This document shows positions 9,931 to 21,177 of a stretch of DNA of 64,000 bases, piece by piece; the stretch's first letter is position 1, and each line of letters starts with the position of its first letter. The notes beneath the pieces were generated by a model. That model searched no databases and was not told where the DNA came from. It saw only the letters and a program-made list of their open reading frames with translations. The position numbers were made by a program, and so were the translations under genes. Origin of the DNA: Carposina sasakii (lineage: Eukaryota; Arthropoda; Insecta; Lepidoptera; Carposinidae); assembly GCA_014607495.2 (NCBI GenBank), contig CP053160.1, positions 4,588,001-4,652,000 of the forward strand, read 5' to 3'.

Positions 9931-11252
9931 TCTATTTTTATTCCGAAGTTTGTTTCTGTAACTTTATTTGCAGGTTTCGTTCGATGCAGCTACTTTATAC
10001 GTTACATAACTTCTTTATGTTTTGATTATAGGAATTGTTAATTTTAGGTATATTGTTACTTTATCACGTACCTAGAGTGATAAGTTCAAGCACAGGATCT
10101 CGTCTGTAATCTGGTTAAGGATTACTACGATATAGTCAATAATAGTCATAGATAGAATAAATTGTATGTAGCCATTTAACTACATTAACTGATCCAGAAA
10201 GTGGTTATAGGTAACTAGACTTATAAATCTTGTAGACCCCGAAAAATAGTCAGGATTCAGATCTTCGTTTATTATTTAGGAGGATGCAGTACATGGAGAT
10301 TAGGTTTATATGGACTCATGGTCTGTCTATGGAGTGAGGAGGTTGAGATTACTTGATCCTTCCAAAATGAAGGGGACCAGATTTTTATAATGAGACGAGT
10401 ATTAGCGGTAGATATAGAGGCACATAAATTGTATTCCAGCAAATTGATGTTGATATTTTTTCATTGGCACGGCTGTCGTCGTGTTTCATGTCATATACCC
10501 ACACCTACATTAACAGGGCACACCAAAAATGCATTTAAAACCGTGTCCAAAAACCATTCGAGTAGAACGTAGAATTTTTTCACGCCCGTTGATGCAGCAC
10601 TTTGCGATAACATTCATAATCCGGGCCCGTGGGGCTTGCACCAATTGAGTTTTGTTCGGAAATCGGAAAATCGGGACCCTCGTAAATCGGTACTGTTCGG
10701 TACCCGTACAGATAGCCCGCAACATACTTACTTGGTCTGTGGCCAAGTGCGGAACTGGCGTAATTACTGTCTCAGGGAGCCTCCTCTTAATTTGCCTAAT
10801 TTACTTGAACTCGGGTAGAGCTAAATCACTCGATTTAATGCTAAAATGATTTGCGTATTAACTTATGCTATGTGATGTCAAAATCCTAAAACATTAGAGG
10901 ATAATATTATAAACGTAAATTGAATTGTATCCCGTATATGAGGCTTAATTTCAGAAGTAAATTTTTAAACACCTCCGCTTAAACAGCAATGGGGTTTGCA
11001 TGAGTAAATTTTGATGAATAAATATAAACCGGCGGCCATCGAGACCGCAGTTACGTTGAAATTCGGACGATGCATAAATAAAGAGCGGGAGGGATAGAAA
11101 AAACTAAAATAATACAAACCGCAATGTTCCAGATTGCTTTCGTGTGGTTTGCAATAAATGAGTCCGAGATGAACAACCACTGGACTGTATTTAGAACATT
11201 AATATTAGAGTGACGCGATTATCTTTCATTAAAAATAAGACTTTACATTATA
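9931..11252. other. Non-coding DNA downstream of the candidate first exon
   Basis: This would be the start of intron 1 if the promoter at 9597 is real. GC-richer patches lie at 10600-10760 and 11020-11060. No acceptor joined to a coding frame was recognised. Confidence 0.5.
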
Positions 11253-11598
11253 CAGGATGTTTTTTCGTTGACACCCTTTACGAAGGGTGCGTATACATCA
11301 CATAAAGTAAGTTTATGCCATAAAAATGCTGGGAAACGATGTAATTTTTTTTAAATTACTTGATCGGGCGAAATCCAGTATCTTTGATACTTTTTTCCAT
11401 ACTTTTAGATATAAATTATTTCTCGGGAAAAAATCTTGCTACACGCGTCAATATGCATTTATGCATAAAAACGCAGTGTATTTACTCAACTTTGGACCCT
11501 AATATTTTGGAAACCAGACACTTCCATGGAGAAAAATGATCATGATGATGAGGAGATTCCGTAGTTTTCGGAAACGTTGACGACCAAAAATCATCCTG
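11253..11598 (+). mobile_element. Mariner-like MITE family 1, copy A (uninterrupted)
   Basis: It starts CAGGATGTTTTTTCGTTG and ends CCAAAAATCATCCTG, imperfect inverted repeats of about 15 bp, and TA flanks both sides. The interior matches copies at 17821, 25617, 25663 and 36492 (AAAGTAAGTTTATGCC, CTTGATCGGGCGAAAT, ACTCAACTTTGGACCC, AACCAGACACTTCC, GTTGACGACCAAAAAT). At 346 bp it cannot encode a transposase. It preserves the uninterrupted site that is split by a Helitron in the 36492 copy. Confidence 0.8.
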
Positions 11599-12364
11599 TA
11601 TATCTTAGATATGAATAAAAGTTCACGCTCATATTAAAAGATTTTGTATTTTAATTTTTTACTTACTTTAAAATAAGTATCTATCTACCTCGGCTAACTC
11701 GGTTAGGTACGGAACCATCGATAAAGATTCTACTGGTGCATGCAGTAAAATTGAATAAGTTTCTAAATCGGAAACGGTAATGTCTGAATAGTAGGTAGAT
11801 ATAATATATATTTATGAAACTTGCAGACTTAATTCGGTAATAAGGATAACGCCGCATTCACAACTTGAGGGGTCAAATTTTTACGAAGTTAGTATTTCTC
11901 AAAAAGGCATATAATCGAAATAAAAATTCAACTCGGCAACCGTAATTGGGCGCAGAAAAAAATATTTTCTCGGAATTACCAAGTGCTAGCGGAAACCAGC
12001 ACTTTCCGGACGGAAGGGCGGCACTTCCGAAATGAGGACCGTGTCAGTAGGGCCTTACGCGTCTTACTCGTTACGAATATTGTGATTTACGCGCACCCCC
12101 GGGGCAGAACGCACATAAGAATAAACAGGGATTATGTGGATACCATTTAGCGAGGTTTTTTATTTGTAATACAATAAGTAATTTTAGGGATTCGGGCTTT
12201 CATGAAAACTACAAGGCATGAGAAATTCTATAGAATGGGTCACTATACTTTTTTATTATTAAAATCTTTGTAGTCTTATCAAATGTACAATAAATACCAC
12301 TGGCTTCATATAAAACGTAGCGTTTTGATTCATGTAATAATTAATCTATGTATTGATATACCGT
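11599..12364. other. Non-coding unique DNA
   Basis: AT-rich, with a GC-richer stretch (11975-12110) containing a near repeat of GGCACTTCCG/CAGCACTTTCCG. No gene was seen. Confidence 0.4.
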
Positions 12365-12460
12365 TGCTTAGTACCCACGACACAAGACCTTATGGATCTT
12401 AATATGGGACTAGGTCAATGTGTTGTGAAGTGTGTGAATATTTATATTTATTTATATCTA
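12365..12460 (+). repeat. Lepidopteran interspersed repeat fragment
   Basis: The phrase AGTACCCACGACACAAGACC..GGGACTAGGTCAATGTG followed by a TTTATTTAT tail is one I recognise from moth and butterfly genomes, probably a retroelement 3' end. Only one copy lies in this window, so the call rests on memory. Confidence 0.45.
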
Positions 12461-13683
12461 ATTGCTAATATTAGGTACAACAGTTTTTTTTTAAGCATTT
12501 CTACCTTACTTACCTAAGTAGAAAGCTAATCTAAAATGTCATAGTCATTCCTCATCATCGCATAAAATGTTTCATAACTTTTTCTCAGATAAAATACACA
12601 ATGGGACAAATGAGAGAGAGTCGGTTTTACAGGGCATGTTTTTTGTAAGCAGTAATTTTGAGTTAGCTTTTGAGGCTAACAAATAATTTAATAGGCTCTT
12701 GCGTATTGTCATCCCGTCGGATTCAGATAGCGAGACCGTTGTAATTAAAGTAGATAATTTTTCCTCCTTTCTTTCTTGATTTTGTTACGGGCCACAAATG
12801 TATGGAAGTACTTTTATTAGTGACCAATTTAAGTAATTTAAGCATAGGTATATCTAAATTAATAAGTGATTTATCAAACTTTACTACGCCTGCTATTGCT
12901 TGCTAAAATATCAGCATTTCTATTAGGAAATCAGTAATGAAAGAATCCAAGTATGATGCTCTATATACCTGTTTTGCTCTTAGATCATAAAAAAATCGGA
13001 ATAAATACAAGTTATAATAGTTGAACTCACAGCGCAGGCAGGTGGGATTCAATCAAAAATGTTTGCCGCTCCGCCGCGCCGGTACAATATTAATATTGCG
13101 ACCAATGCGGTATTGGCCATAACAGAGTATTCTAGAATTTCTATATTTATTACTGGCCAGTTATATAAATTCCGCGTCAGTGTCGCTTATTACGAAATCT
13201 TCAGTACCATTCTGAATTTGCTAAATATAAAATAAATAAATGAATATATAATGTATATTAAATATTAAAATAATATTTCTACGTTTTTACACAGTCGGTT
13301 GGGAAATAAAACAGTGGCTATTTACAGTAAATACGGGTCCTGAAAACAGTTGATTACTTATTTTAAAGTAAATAAATTTCAGTGAGTGAGTATGCAAATA
13401 GTGACATTATATGGACAAAAACATTTTATATTGTACCAAACAATGGTTTACTCATTTATTTAAGGTTTTCGAGCATCCAATTGGACATATGAATGGATAT
13501 TCTGCCCAAAGATACAAATTCAGTTTAATGTAAGTTTAAACCCAGAGAGATAAAGATTCAATTTTTACTTTTAGCTACTATTACCCATAATATACCATTA
13601 TTATAATAATATTACTCCTTAGCGTTTCGTACACATGACTCTTGTATACATTTGTATAGTGTATAATATCTGTATATTTTATT

Positions 13684-13740
13684 ATGATGATTATGATGAT
13701 CTCCGACCGTATTTCGGCCAAGGCGACCAATCTCTACGGA
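13684..13740 (+). repeat. Short lepidopteran repeat fragment
   Basis: GATGATCTCCGACCG..TTTCGGCCAAGGCGACCAATC matches a repeat common in Lepidoptera (gaccgatttcggccacggcgg type). It is truncated at both ends. Confidence 0.45.
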
Positions 13741-16700
13741 TATTTTTATATATATTTTATTATACATTGGTACTGAACGCAGTATTTATTTTAGAGGCCT
13801 TTTAATTTAATAAATAAATATTAAATGAAAATGGCAACTGATTTTGTGACATATTGAAAAAAACGTATTCGTACCGTACCTACCAGACGTTAAATGTATC
13901 AGTTTAAAACTGGCCGAGGTTTCCATTCCGGCACTGTACAATAAAGGCTTTGTCAAACTACCGCTGCCTTCTGCTATATGCACTATGAAACTGAAACTAC
14001 ACAATATGAGGGCAGAGTAGTTATCAATATCCAGCTGAATATATTTACAACACGTACAACAAAAAGAAAAACCAATGCTATACTTCTTAAGGCTATTTGA
14101 CGATATATTTTGCATAAATTAAAAGAATACACGATAATATAAATATTCGTAAAGGAATCATTTCGCTACCATTTTCTTTCCGAGATTAAAACAATTTTGA
14201 ATTCATATTTTTTATCTAGGCGATGGTTTCCTACTGTTGGGCAAAGGGCTCACCCCTTTGAGTACACACATCTCGGTGTTTCGTTAACTCCAAAACTCCG
14301 AAACTTATCGGGTCATTCCTCCTCCTTCGCCTTAAAATCATTATTTTTCTAGAAAACTTAAAATAACATTTATAAAATAAAACAAAGTCAAACAGTCTAT
14401 TACAAAATCGCTGACAATATAAATAAGCTAGATGGCGCTGGAACCTCTTTTTTCGAACAAACACAGGGCGATCGTTAATGAAGTCTTCTTTACATCAATA
14501 TTCAGACGAGTGACTCCTTGTTAATTAGCCGCTGCAATGGAGCGCAACAAAATGCAAATTTTGCACAACAACGTAAAAATGTTTGCGTTAAACGTCCGCC
14601 TTAATTGTTCCATTTATTTTATTTTGCTCCATTTAAATACAAAGGGTGCTCGGTCTGATTCAAACTGCATATTCGGGCGGTCTCATAATAATTAAAATCA
14701 CATTTTGTTGGTCGGTTATGATTTATTTATAACATTGTGTTTCGCGGGTTTATGTCCTGATTGTCGATTGTGATATGTATCGGTTTTCGGAAAAGCTACT
14801 TAATTAATTATAGGCATCAATGGCTTTATGAAGCATAATTATGATACCATCGGTTAATACTTTTGCTTGCGCTATTTGGGCAAAATCATATTATTTTTTT
14901 ACATTAATGCGTTTATAGCTGTTTTTTTGTTACTATTTAATGGTTTTGTATATATTTTTTGCTGTAAAAACTATAAAACTTTTTGTAAACTATAAAAGAT
15001 TTAAAAGATATAAAATTTATATCTTTGGAACTTTAATATACGTCTACAAAAAAATTCGTAACAGAATTGTAGCAGCGTCTACGATCCATATTTCGTAGCA
15101 ATTCGTAGTAAACTACGAATCTCACGAGCATTGATACGTAAAGATAAATGCTTCTATATTTAGTTTAGATATAACTGGATAAAAATTACACGTAAATAAT
15201 ACCTAATTAATACGCGAAACTAATCACACATAAAGGATAGTGAGGCACATTGAAAATTCATATAAAACCTAAGCCACTAGTATACGTAGGCTAACAGTAT
15301 ACCCGTATAAGGAACCTTTTTATACCAACGCAAAGTGGCGAATTTCTCTGAAATATCCTTCGTATAAAGTATTATCAGTACAATGCAGTGCAGCGTCGGT
15401 TGTTATCCCGGGAACGTTCCGGGATACTTGGCCCCCATTATGCGGGTCATTGTAGTCGAGACACAACACCTACAGGTACCTGCACTACATTGTTGTTTTC
15501 GGATTATGTCTCTCTGTTTGGACAATGCTGAATTTTTAGATATTTGCGTCTGCAGTGCTTTGTGCAGGGTTTTCGATTTAGTTCGAATGAGATTCAGAGG
15601 AAATATTTAAAAAAGCTGACCCGGCAAGCTTTGCACCGCCTTACTAGAAACCTTGTCCTTGAAATAACAAACACAAAAAAGAAGGAATCATCCGATTTGG
15701 TAGTTCAGAAGTTATGCGCATTTTCATCGTTCGTTTTATTTGTATAGATCTGCATTATGAAAGCAAAATGGTTGATCGTCTTTTTTCCGTGTCTTCAAAT
15801 TTTGTATCATGTGTATAGGTAGGTAATTTAACTCCGCTACAATTCTCACCTCGTGGTCTGTCCTAACAACTTCTGTCATTCAAGTAGAGCATCCAGCATC
15901 CAACGTGACAGATTCACATCACAGCTCACCCAGGTTTTGTCATTTTACGTTTTTCATTTAAAATATGTCTTGTTTACTGAAATGTTAGTTGCTGCCACTT
16001 TTATAAGTTTTTGTACATTTGGCAAGGTTTCATCGGCTAATTGTATAAATAGTGTGTTCAATGTTCACAGCAAAGATAGAGTCCGTTAATATAGTTTAGT
16101 TACCCGGCTACACTGGGTTGATTGCTCGTGGTAGGTACATCTGTTAACTACTGGCAGCACCAGGTTTTGCTCAATCAAAGCCTCACCTGACGAGGCGATG
16201 TTTGCGTAAAATTGACTAGAATCAATTTTCATTGGCTCACTTAAAATTCGAACACATTCGCCGATTTCCGGCAGCGAGCGCACATTTCCTGCCGTCTAGC
16301 GCCGCCGGCGGCCGGCGCGCTCAACATTTCCCTCGCCATTTTTACTCCATCATAATTCGATTTTCAATTTCTGCCGTCAACATTGCTCCGAGATTGGTGC
16401 GTAAAACTCGCGTAAACATCCAACGGTTGCGGAGCGGTTACTCCGACTGTAACCGGTTTATACCGGTTCCAGAGTGTAAAGAGATAAGGTTCTTTATGTC
16501 TATAATCATTTTGTGTTACGACAGACTTTGTCGGTCATGAGTGTTATTAAGGCGTTCGTGTCTCGCGCACCCCCACGAGGCTAAGCTTTTATGGCTAGCG
16601 TGATTCTAAACTGAACAGAACAGTGTATGAGACCTCCAAGCGTTGACCGCTCGTCTGACCCCGCTAGCAACAACTTCACAACACTACAGCTTCGTGTTTC

Positions 16701-17820
16701 AACCGGACAAGAATATTATCTCATCAAAATTGAGTCAATAGGTATCTAACAATTTTACTGCGTCGTTTCGGCCCGTATGTTGTCTTTTTTCTCATTTCAA
16801 TCTCCATTTCCCCGTGCCGGTATTCACTTTTTACTGCCAATACTTAATTTTAACTAACCGTTTTCCTTTCCCGGCTCCATGATACAATATGGCGTTGCTG
16901 CATGAATTGGCGCTGTGTGATTACAAATTTAAACAGTCGCTGCTAATATGAATGACCTACTCGACATTCATTTCCCCCGGCGCACCTCTCTTATAATAAC
17001 TTACACGCCAACTTCGCCTTAAAGTACGGCAAGATAAGTACATACGGGACGGCGGGGAATGTCTAAACCCACGTGGTAAACATAAAGTATCCTTCCAATT
17101 TTTTTTTTCTACTTATCAATTGCTTCACTGTTAATATTTATACTTTTCCTATACTTTTCAATTTTTATTCAACAAACATTTTTTTATCGCAAAAAGTATC
17201 TAAATTACATACGAAAAGAAATATTTGATATTCTCTAATTTTGCAAACAACAGCATCAGCAAATAGCATACGAAGATTACCATTTGTGTTGAATGGCGAA
17301 AAAATTACAGACGGCCTACAATTTTCGGCGTTTGAATGGGTGAAAATACATTTAATACATATCTGATGAAGGTGCAGGCTTTGGCGCCTTATAATCCAGA
17401 TTTGGCCCTTGAATGCGAGTGAACGAGCGGGTGGCCGAGGCTAGAGTGGCCCTTCAATCAGGGCTTCCTTGCGGCGCGGCGCGGGGGCGCGGGGAGGATA
17501 GGGCGATGAGGACCTTTGAGCTACAAGCTCTTTGACACGAGCCACTGGCGCACTCTTCAAGTAATGATTCATTCTGCTGATGACTGACGCGGCTAATGCG
17601 GCATTTTCCCCCTTCGCCGTATTTAATTAAAGATTACCAAATATTTTTTTATAATGCGTTACTTTTATACTCGTAGGTAGGTATTAATTTCGAAAAAACT
17701 GTTTTTTTTTGTATGAAACAATAGGGTTATTTTCGTTACAAGATTGTATAAGCTGGTCGATAGACGACGGACCATATAGGCGGACGGTCATGATACAAAA
17801 TAATCCTTCTTTCTTCTATA
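13741..17820. other. Non-coding DNA with several GC-rich, possibly conserved blocks
   Basis: No gene was recognised. Notable blocks are 14500-14860 (homeodomain-type ATTA/TTAATTA sites and TTTATGA), 15101-15120 (hairpin ATTCGTAG/CTACGAAT), 16260-16480 (GC-rich, GCGCCGCCGGCGGCCGGCGC core), 16560-17040 and 17380-17640. The 102-codon frames at 13807 and 16232 look like chance. Confidence 0.45.
14427..14440 (+). promoter_or_regulatory. CTCF-like motif
   Basis: GCTAGATGGCGCTG is the closest match in the window to the animal CTCF core AGATGGCGC. It lies in non-repetitive DNA upstream of a possibly conserved block (14500-14860). Confidence 0.35.
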
Positions 17821-18063
17821 CAGGGTGTTTTTTTGTGGCCACCTTTAACGAAGGGTACGTATTCTATACATGAAATAAAGTAAGTTTATGCCAAAAAAAA
17901 TTATGGGAAAAAAAAAATTTTTTTTGAAAAAAATTTTTTAATTCCTTGATCGTGCGAAATTTATAGTGTCTAGTGTTTATGTTAGTTTTTTTATAGACAG
18001 ATATTAATTATTTTTCGTGAAAAAATCCTGCTACGCGCGTCTATGTGCATTTATGCAGAAAAA

Positions 18064-18668
18064 GCCGACAAGTGCGAGTTGAACTCGCGTGAAGAGGGTT
18101 CCGTACGATGTTACCTATCATGTTTTCCACCTGCAAATGTAAGTTGGTACGCACAATATTGAGTGATTTACCATGTTATTTTAATATCATATATATATAT
18201 ATATATAAATATATAATAATAAAATAGGTTTTCCTATAATCTATAAGGAGAAAACTAATTTCTGTATTTTTTTCAAAATTTTAGGTTCAGTAGTTTCGGA
18301 GATAAGGGGGGGGGAATGGTCAATTTTCGTCTATTTTCTTGAATAACTTGGAAACTATTTATTTTAAAATTACAAAAAAATACATTAAAGATCTTCTCAA
18401 CAAGACCTTTCATTTGATATGCCACACGATGCAGTTTTCAGAATTTTTTTTTAATTTTCCCCTTCCCCCCAAAAATGACCCCCCATGTACAGATTTCATC
18501 TGCTCACGTCACACCTCTGTGTTTGGGTCACAGGAATTGATATGTGTACCAAATTTCAACTTAATCGGTCTAATAGATTCGGAGATAATTGACTGTAAGC
18601 GACGGACGGACAGACACACGAGTGATCCTATAAGGGTTCCGTTTTTGTATTCAGACGTACGGAACCCT
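18064..18668 (+). mobile_element. GGGTTCCGT-type repeat nested in MITE copy B
   Basis: It starts GCCGACAAGTGCGAGTTG and carries GAGGGTTCCGTACGATG near the left end. It ends with ACGGACGGACAGACACACGA, CCTATAAGGGTTCCGT and ACGGAACCCT. It is flanked on each side by AAAAA (18059-18063, 18669-18673), where sister MITE copies have a single AAAAA. A degenerate second copy is at 6697-6989. It encodes no protein that I recognise. Confidence 0.75.
18189..18207. repeat. (AT)n microsatellite
   Basis: Nineteen bases of pure AT alternation inside the nested repeat. It is a likely site of length variation. Confidence 0.85.
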
Positions 18669-19367
18669 AAAAACGCAGTCTATTTACTCAACTTTGGACC
18701 CTAATATTTTGGAAACCAGACACTTCCCAGGTATGCTTCCATGGAGAAAAATGATCGTGATGATGAGGAGATTCCGTAGTTTTCGGGAACGTTGACGACC
18801 AAAAATCATCCTGTATGTGCCTTTACTACTACTACCCTGCAAACTATCGCTGTGAGCTATACTAACAAGATAAATTTCACAAATATCAACATTAAAGTAC
18901 CTACTTCATTTATCGTTAAGCACCTAAAGTAGGAATTAGTTTTACATCGGCGAATGCATGGCTAATGCAACAGCTCGCATAAGTTGACAGATTGGCTGCA
19001 TGCACCACTGCGCGCCGACAAAGTCACCATTGTAGGCTGAATTCACCAATTACGGGAGACAATAGCCAGTCTAGCGATCTCACTGTATTTCGATTAATAA
19101 TCGATATTATTTCATTAAATGCTCGACTGCTCGCCCATATTAGATTAAACCATATTTCTATATTCGTTCTAGACAGGTTTTATTAATTTTAAATGAGAAT
19201 TGGACAGATTTTACCCGCAGTCTGATAGGATTGGTATTTTTTAAGTAATAAAAAATGTTATTTTGGATTGGCCAGTGTAGGTCGGCCATACATAGTACAA
19301 TACTTGTAGATACCCACAAAAATACCTTAGTATTGAAAATAGACGAACTATATCTACCTTATTTATA

Positions 19368-19425
19368 CAGGGTGTAACAAATGGGGTATGTTAAGCGAAA
19401 AACTATATAAAAGATCCCTAGCTTG
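19368..19425 (+). mobile_element. Partial fold-back MITE arm
   Basis: CAGGGTGTAACAAATGGGG then TATGTTAAGCGAAAAACTAT matches the terminal arm of the complete element at 48792-49051. It is preceded by TA. The match fades after about 50 bp and no second arm was found, so this is a truncated or deleted copy. Confidence 0.6.
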
Positions 19426-20915
19426 TGTCCACAACGGTAAAAATACATAGATAAGAATAAACCTACCAAACAAACATCGATATTCATCACATCAATGTTT
19501 GCACCTACCGGGATGGAACAGGCAGGGCTCAGGAACACCAATGTTCATACCATCATCGAGTGCGCGCTTGCAGCATGTATCTATTAATATAAATAGATTA
19601 AAGTCCAAAAAGCATAGACAATTTAAATAAATAATGAAAGAACCATCATCTTAAATAATATTATATTTAATTAAGAACCAACTTTTTTATGCTTATAGTT
19701 TTAATCTACTAAAAATCCCAATTAAAAGTTTTGCTCTATTTCGTGAACACTTAAGGCTCGGTCAGCAGGCCGACGGAGAAAGCCTTGAATTTTGTTTATT
19801 TTATTAATTATTAATAATAAGTAAGTACTTCAAGAAAAAGGCAAGCTGTGCTCGTTTATCATTGCAAGAGTTAAATTGTATTGCCATGAATATTATGTAC
19901 TCGTAGTAGGTATCTACTAATAAAGGATTATATCTTTATATTGCCTATATTAAAATTGATATTGTTAAAAATTTCGCACTTTTTATTTCAACATAGAACT
20001 ATAGCTGAAAATATACTGCTACAGTTGTTATTCAATAAAACTTTGAGGATGTTTTCAATATTTCCCATTTCCCGGAATATCAGTACCGCGTCAATACCGC
20101 ATAATATATTCAGTAGATATGAGCCGGCGAAGGCGTATCGTTACCATGTCAAAGAAACTATCGCATTACTGGACTCAAAGCCGCGACTCATAGCGGCCTG
20201 TTTGATGTCTACCGCTAACAGAACCGCACCGAAACTAACTCAATTTCAATCAGCGTTTAATGATTTATTAAAAAAGTTCAGCCTCAGGTAAGAGGCTACA
20301 ATATTCATGGATTCATAGCGAATGTAAATTAGCATAAGTATCCATTAAATGAAGTTGAACGGGGTCCTAAACTAACAATCCGCAACGAATTGTCCCACCG
20401 GGCCGTGCGGGGCTGCGGTGTCCATCCCGTGCTCTGCTTCGAGGGCTTAAACTACTTCCGGAAACTAAATATACAAAGGTGAATTATTTACAGTGGTATT
20501 AATAACATTTTAGGAGGCATTTGTATTATGTTTGCGAGGCAAGGACAACAATAGTAAACAATATCCGGTTTTAAATGGGATACATTAACATGATCTGGGA
20601 TATTATTGTATTAATAAATATTGCCTACTATATCCTTCGTGTGAATACAGTGAATGTACCACAATTAACTATATTCCAAGCAATGCAGCAAAATAAAAGT
20701 TACCATAAAATAAAATAAACTATTTTTACATTATAGGATGCCTAATGCATCATGAAAAGTCCTAGTTAGCTACTAGCTACATTGACGTGTTATATTTCCA
20801 ACTAGTTCAAATTCAAAATCATCTTGTCGACATGAAAGCATTAACAACTTGTATGTCGATAGTCATTTTATATGTTACTTTATAGTTTTATCTAAATTTG
20901 GTCAATGATCCGCTA

Positions 20916-21177
20916 TCCGCGTGGTGCCGGCAGAGTAGAGTTTGTACCACCCCTGCCTGCCCGTGGGTATTGTACGAGGCGATTAAGAGTTATCGGGAGG
21001 TGGGCAGCAGCGCATTCCGTACTGAAAACATAGTCTGAAAATCATACTGCGGTCACCAACCCGCCTGCCCTGCGTGGTGACTATGGGCAAAACCCCCCTG
21101 TGGTAGTAGCCTTGTGGCGTGCCCTGGGGAGGCCTACGTCCACCAGTGGACTGTAATAGGCTGAAGAAGGAGAAGAT
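20916..21177 (+). mobile_element. Retroposon family A, near full-length copy
   Basis: Blocks run in the family order: GCGTGGTGCCGGCAGAGTAG, CCCGTGGGTATTGTACGAGG, GGGAGGTGGGCAGCAGCG, GTGGTGACTATGGGC, GTGGCGTGCCCTGG, CAGTGGACTGTAATAGG and a GAAGAAGGAGAAGA tail. No clear target duplication was seen. The 65-codon reverse frame here is part of the repeat. Confidence 0.7.

Larger units (their letters stand above)
17821..18813 (+). mobile_element. Mariner-like MITE family 1, copy B, split by a nested repeat
   Basis: It starts CAGGGTGTTTTTTTGTGGCC and ends CCAAAAATCATCCTG, with TA on both sides. The family interior is broken at the ATGCAGAAAAACGCAGTC site by a 605-bp insertion (18064-18668). Removing that insertion and one AAAAA gives about 383 bp, in line with sister copies. 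The 121-codon frame at 18339 begins inside the insertion and is spurious. Confidence 0.8.

Noticed and set aside
13162..13182. TATATAAA followed by TCAGTG as a promoter
   Set aside because: The TATA-to-initiator distance is about 15 bp, too short. The next TCAGTA is about 39 bp away, too long.
18339..18704. 121-codon plus-strand frame
   Set aside because: It begins inside the GGGTTCCGT repeat and runs across its junction with the MITE, so it is a composite artefact.
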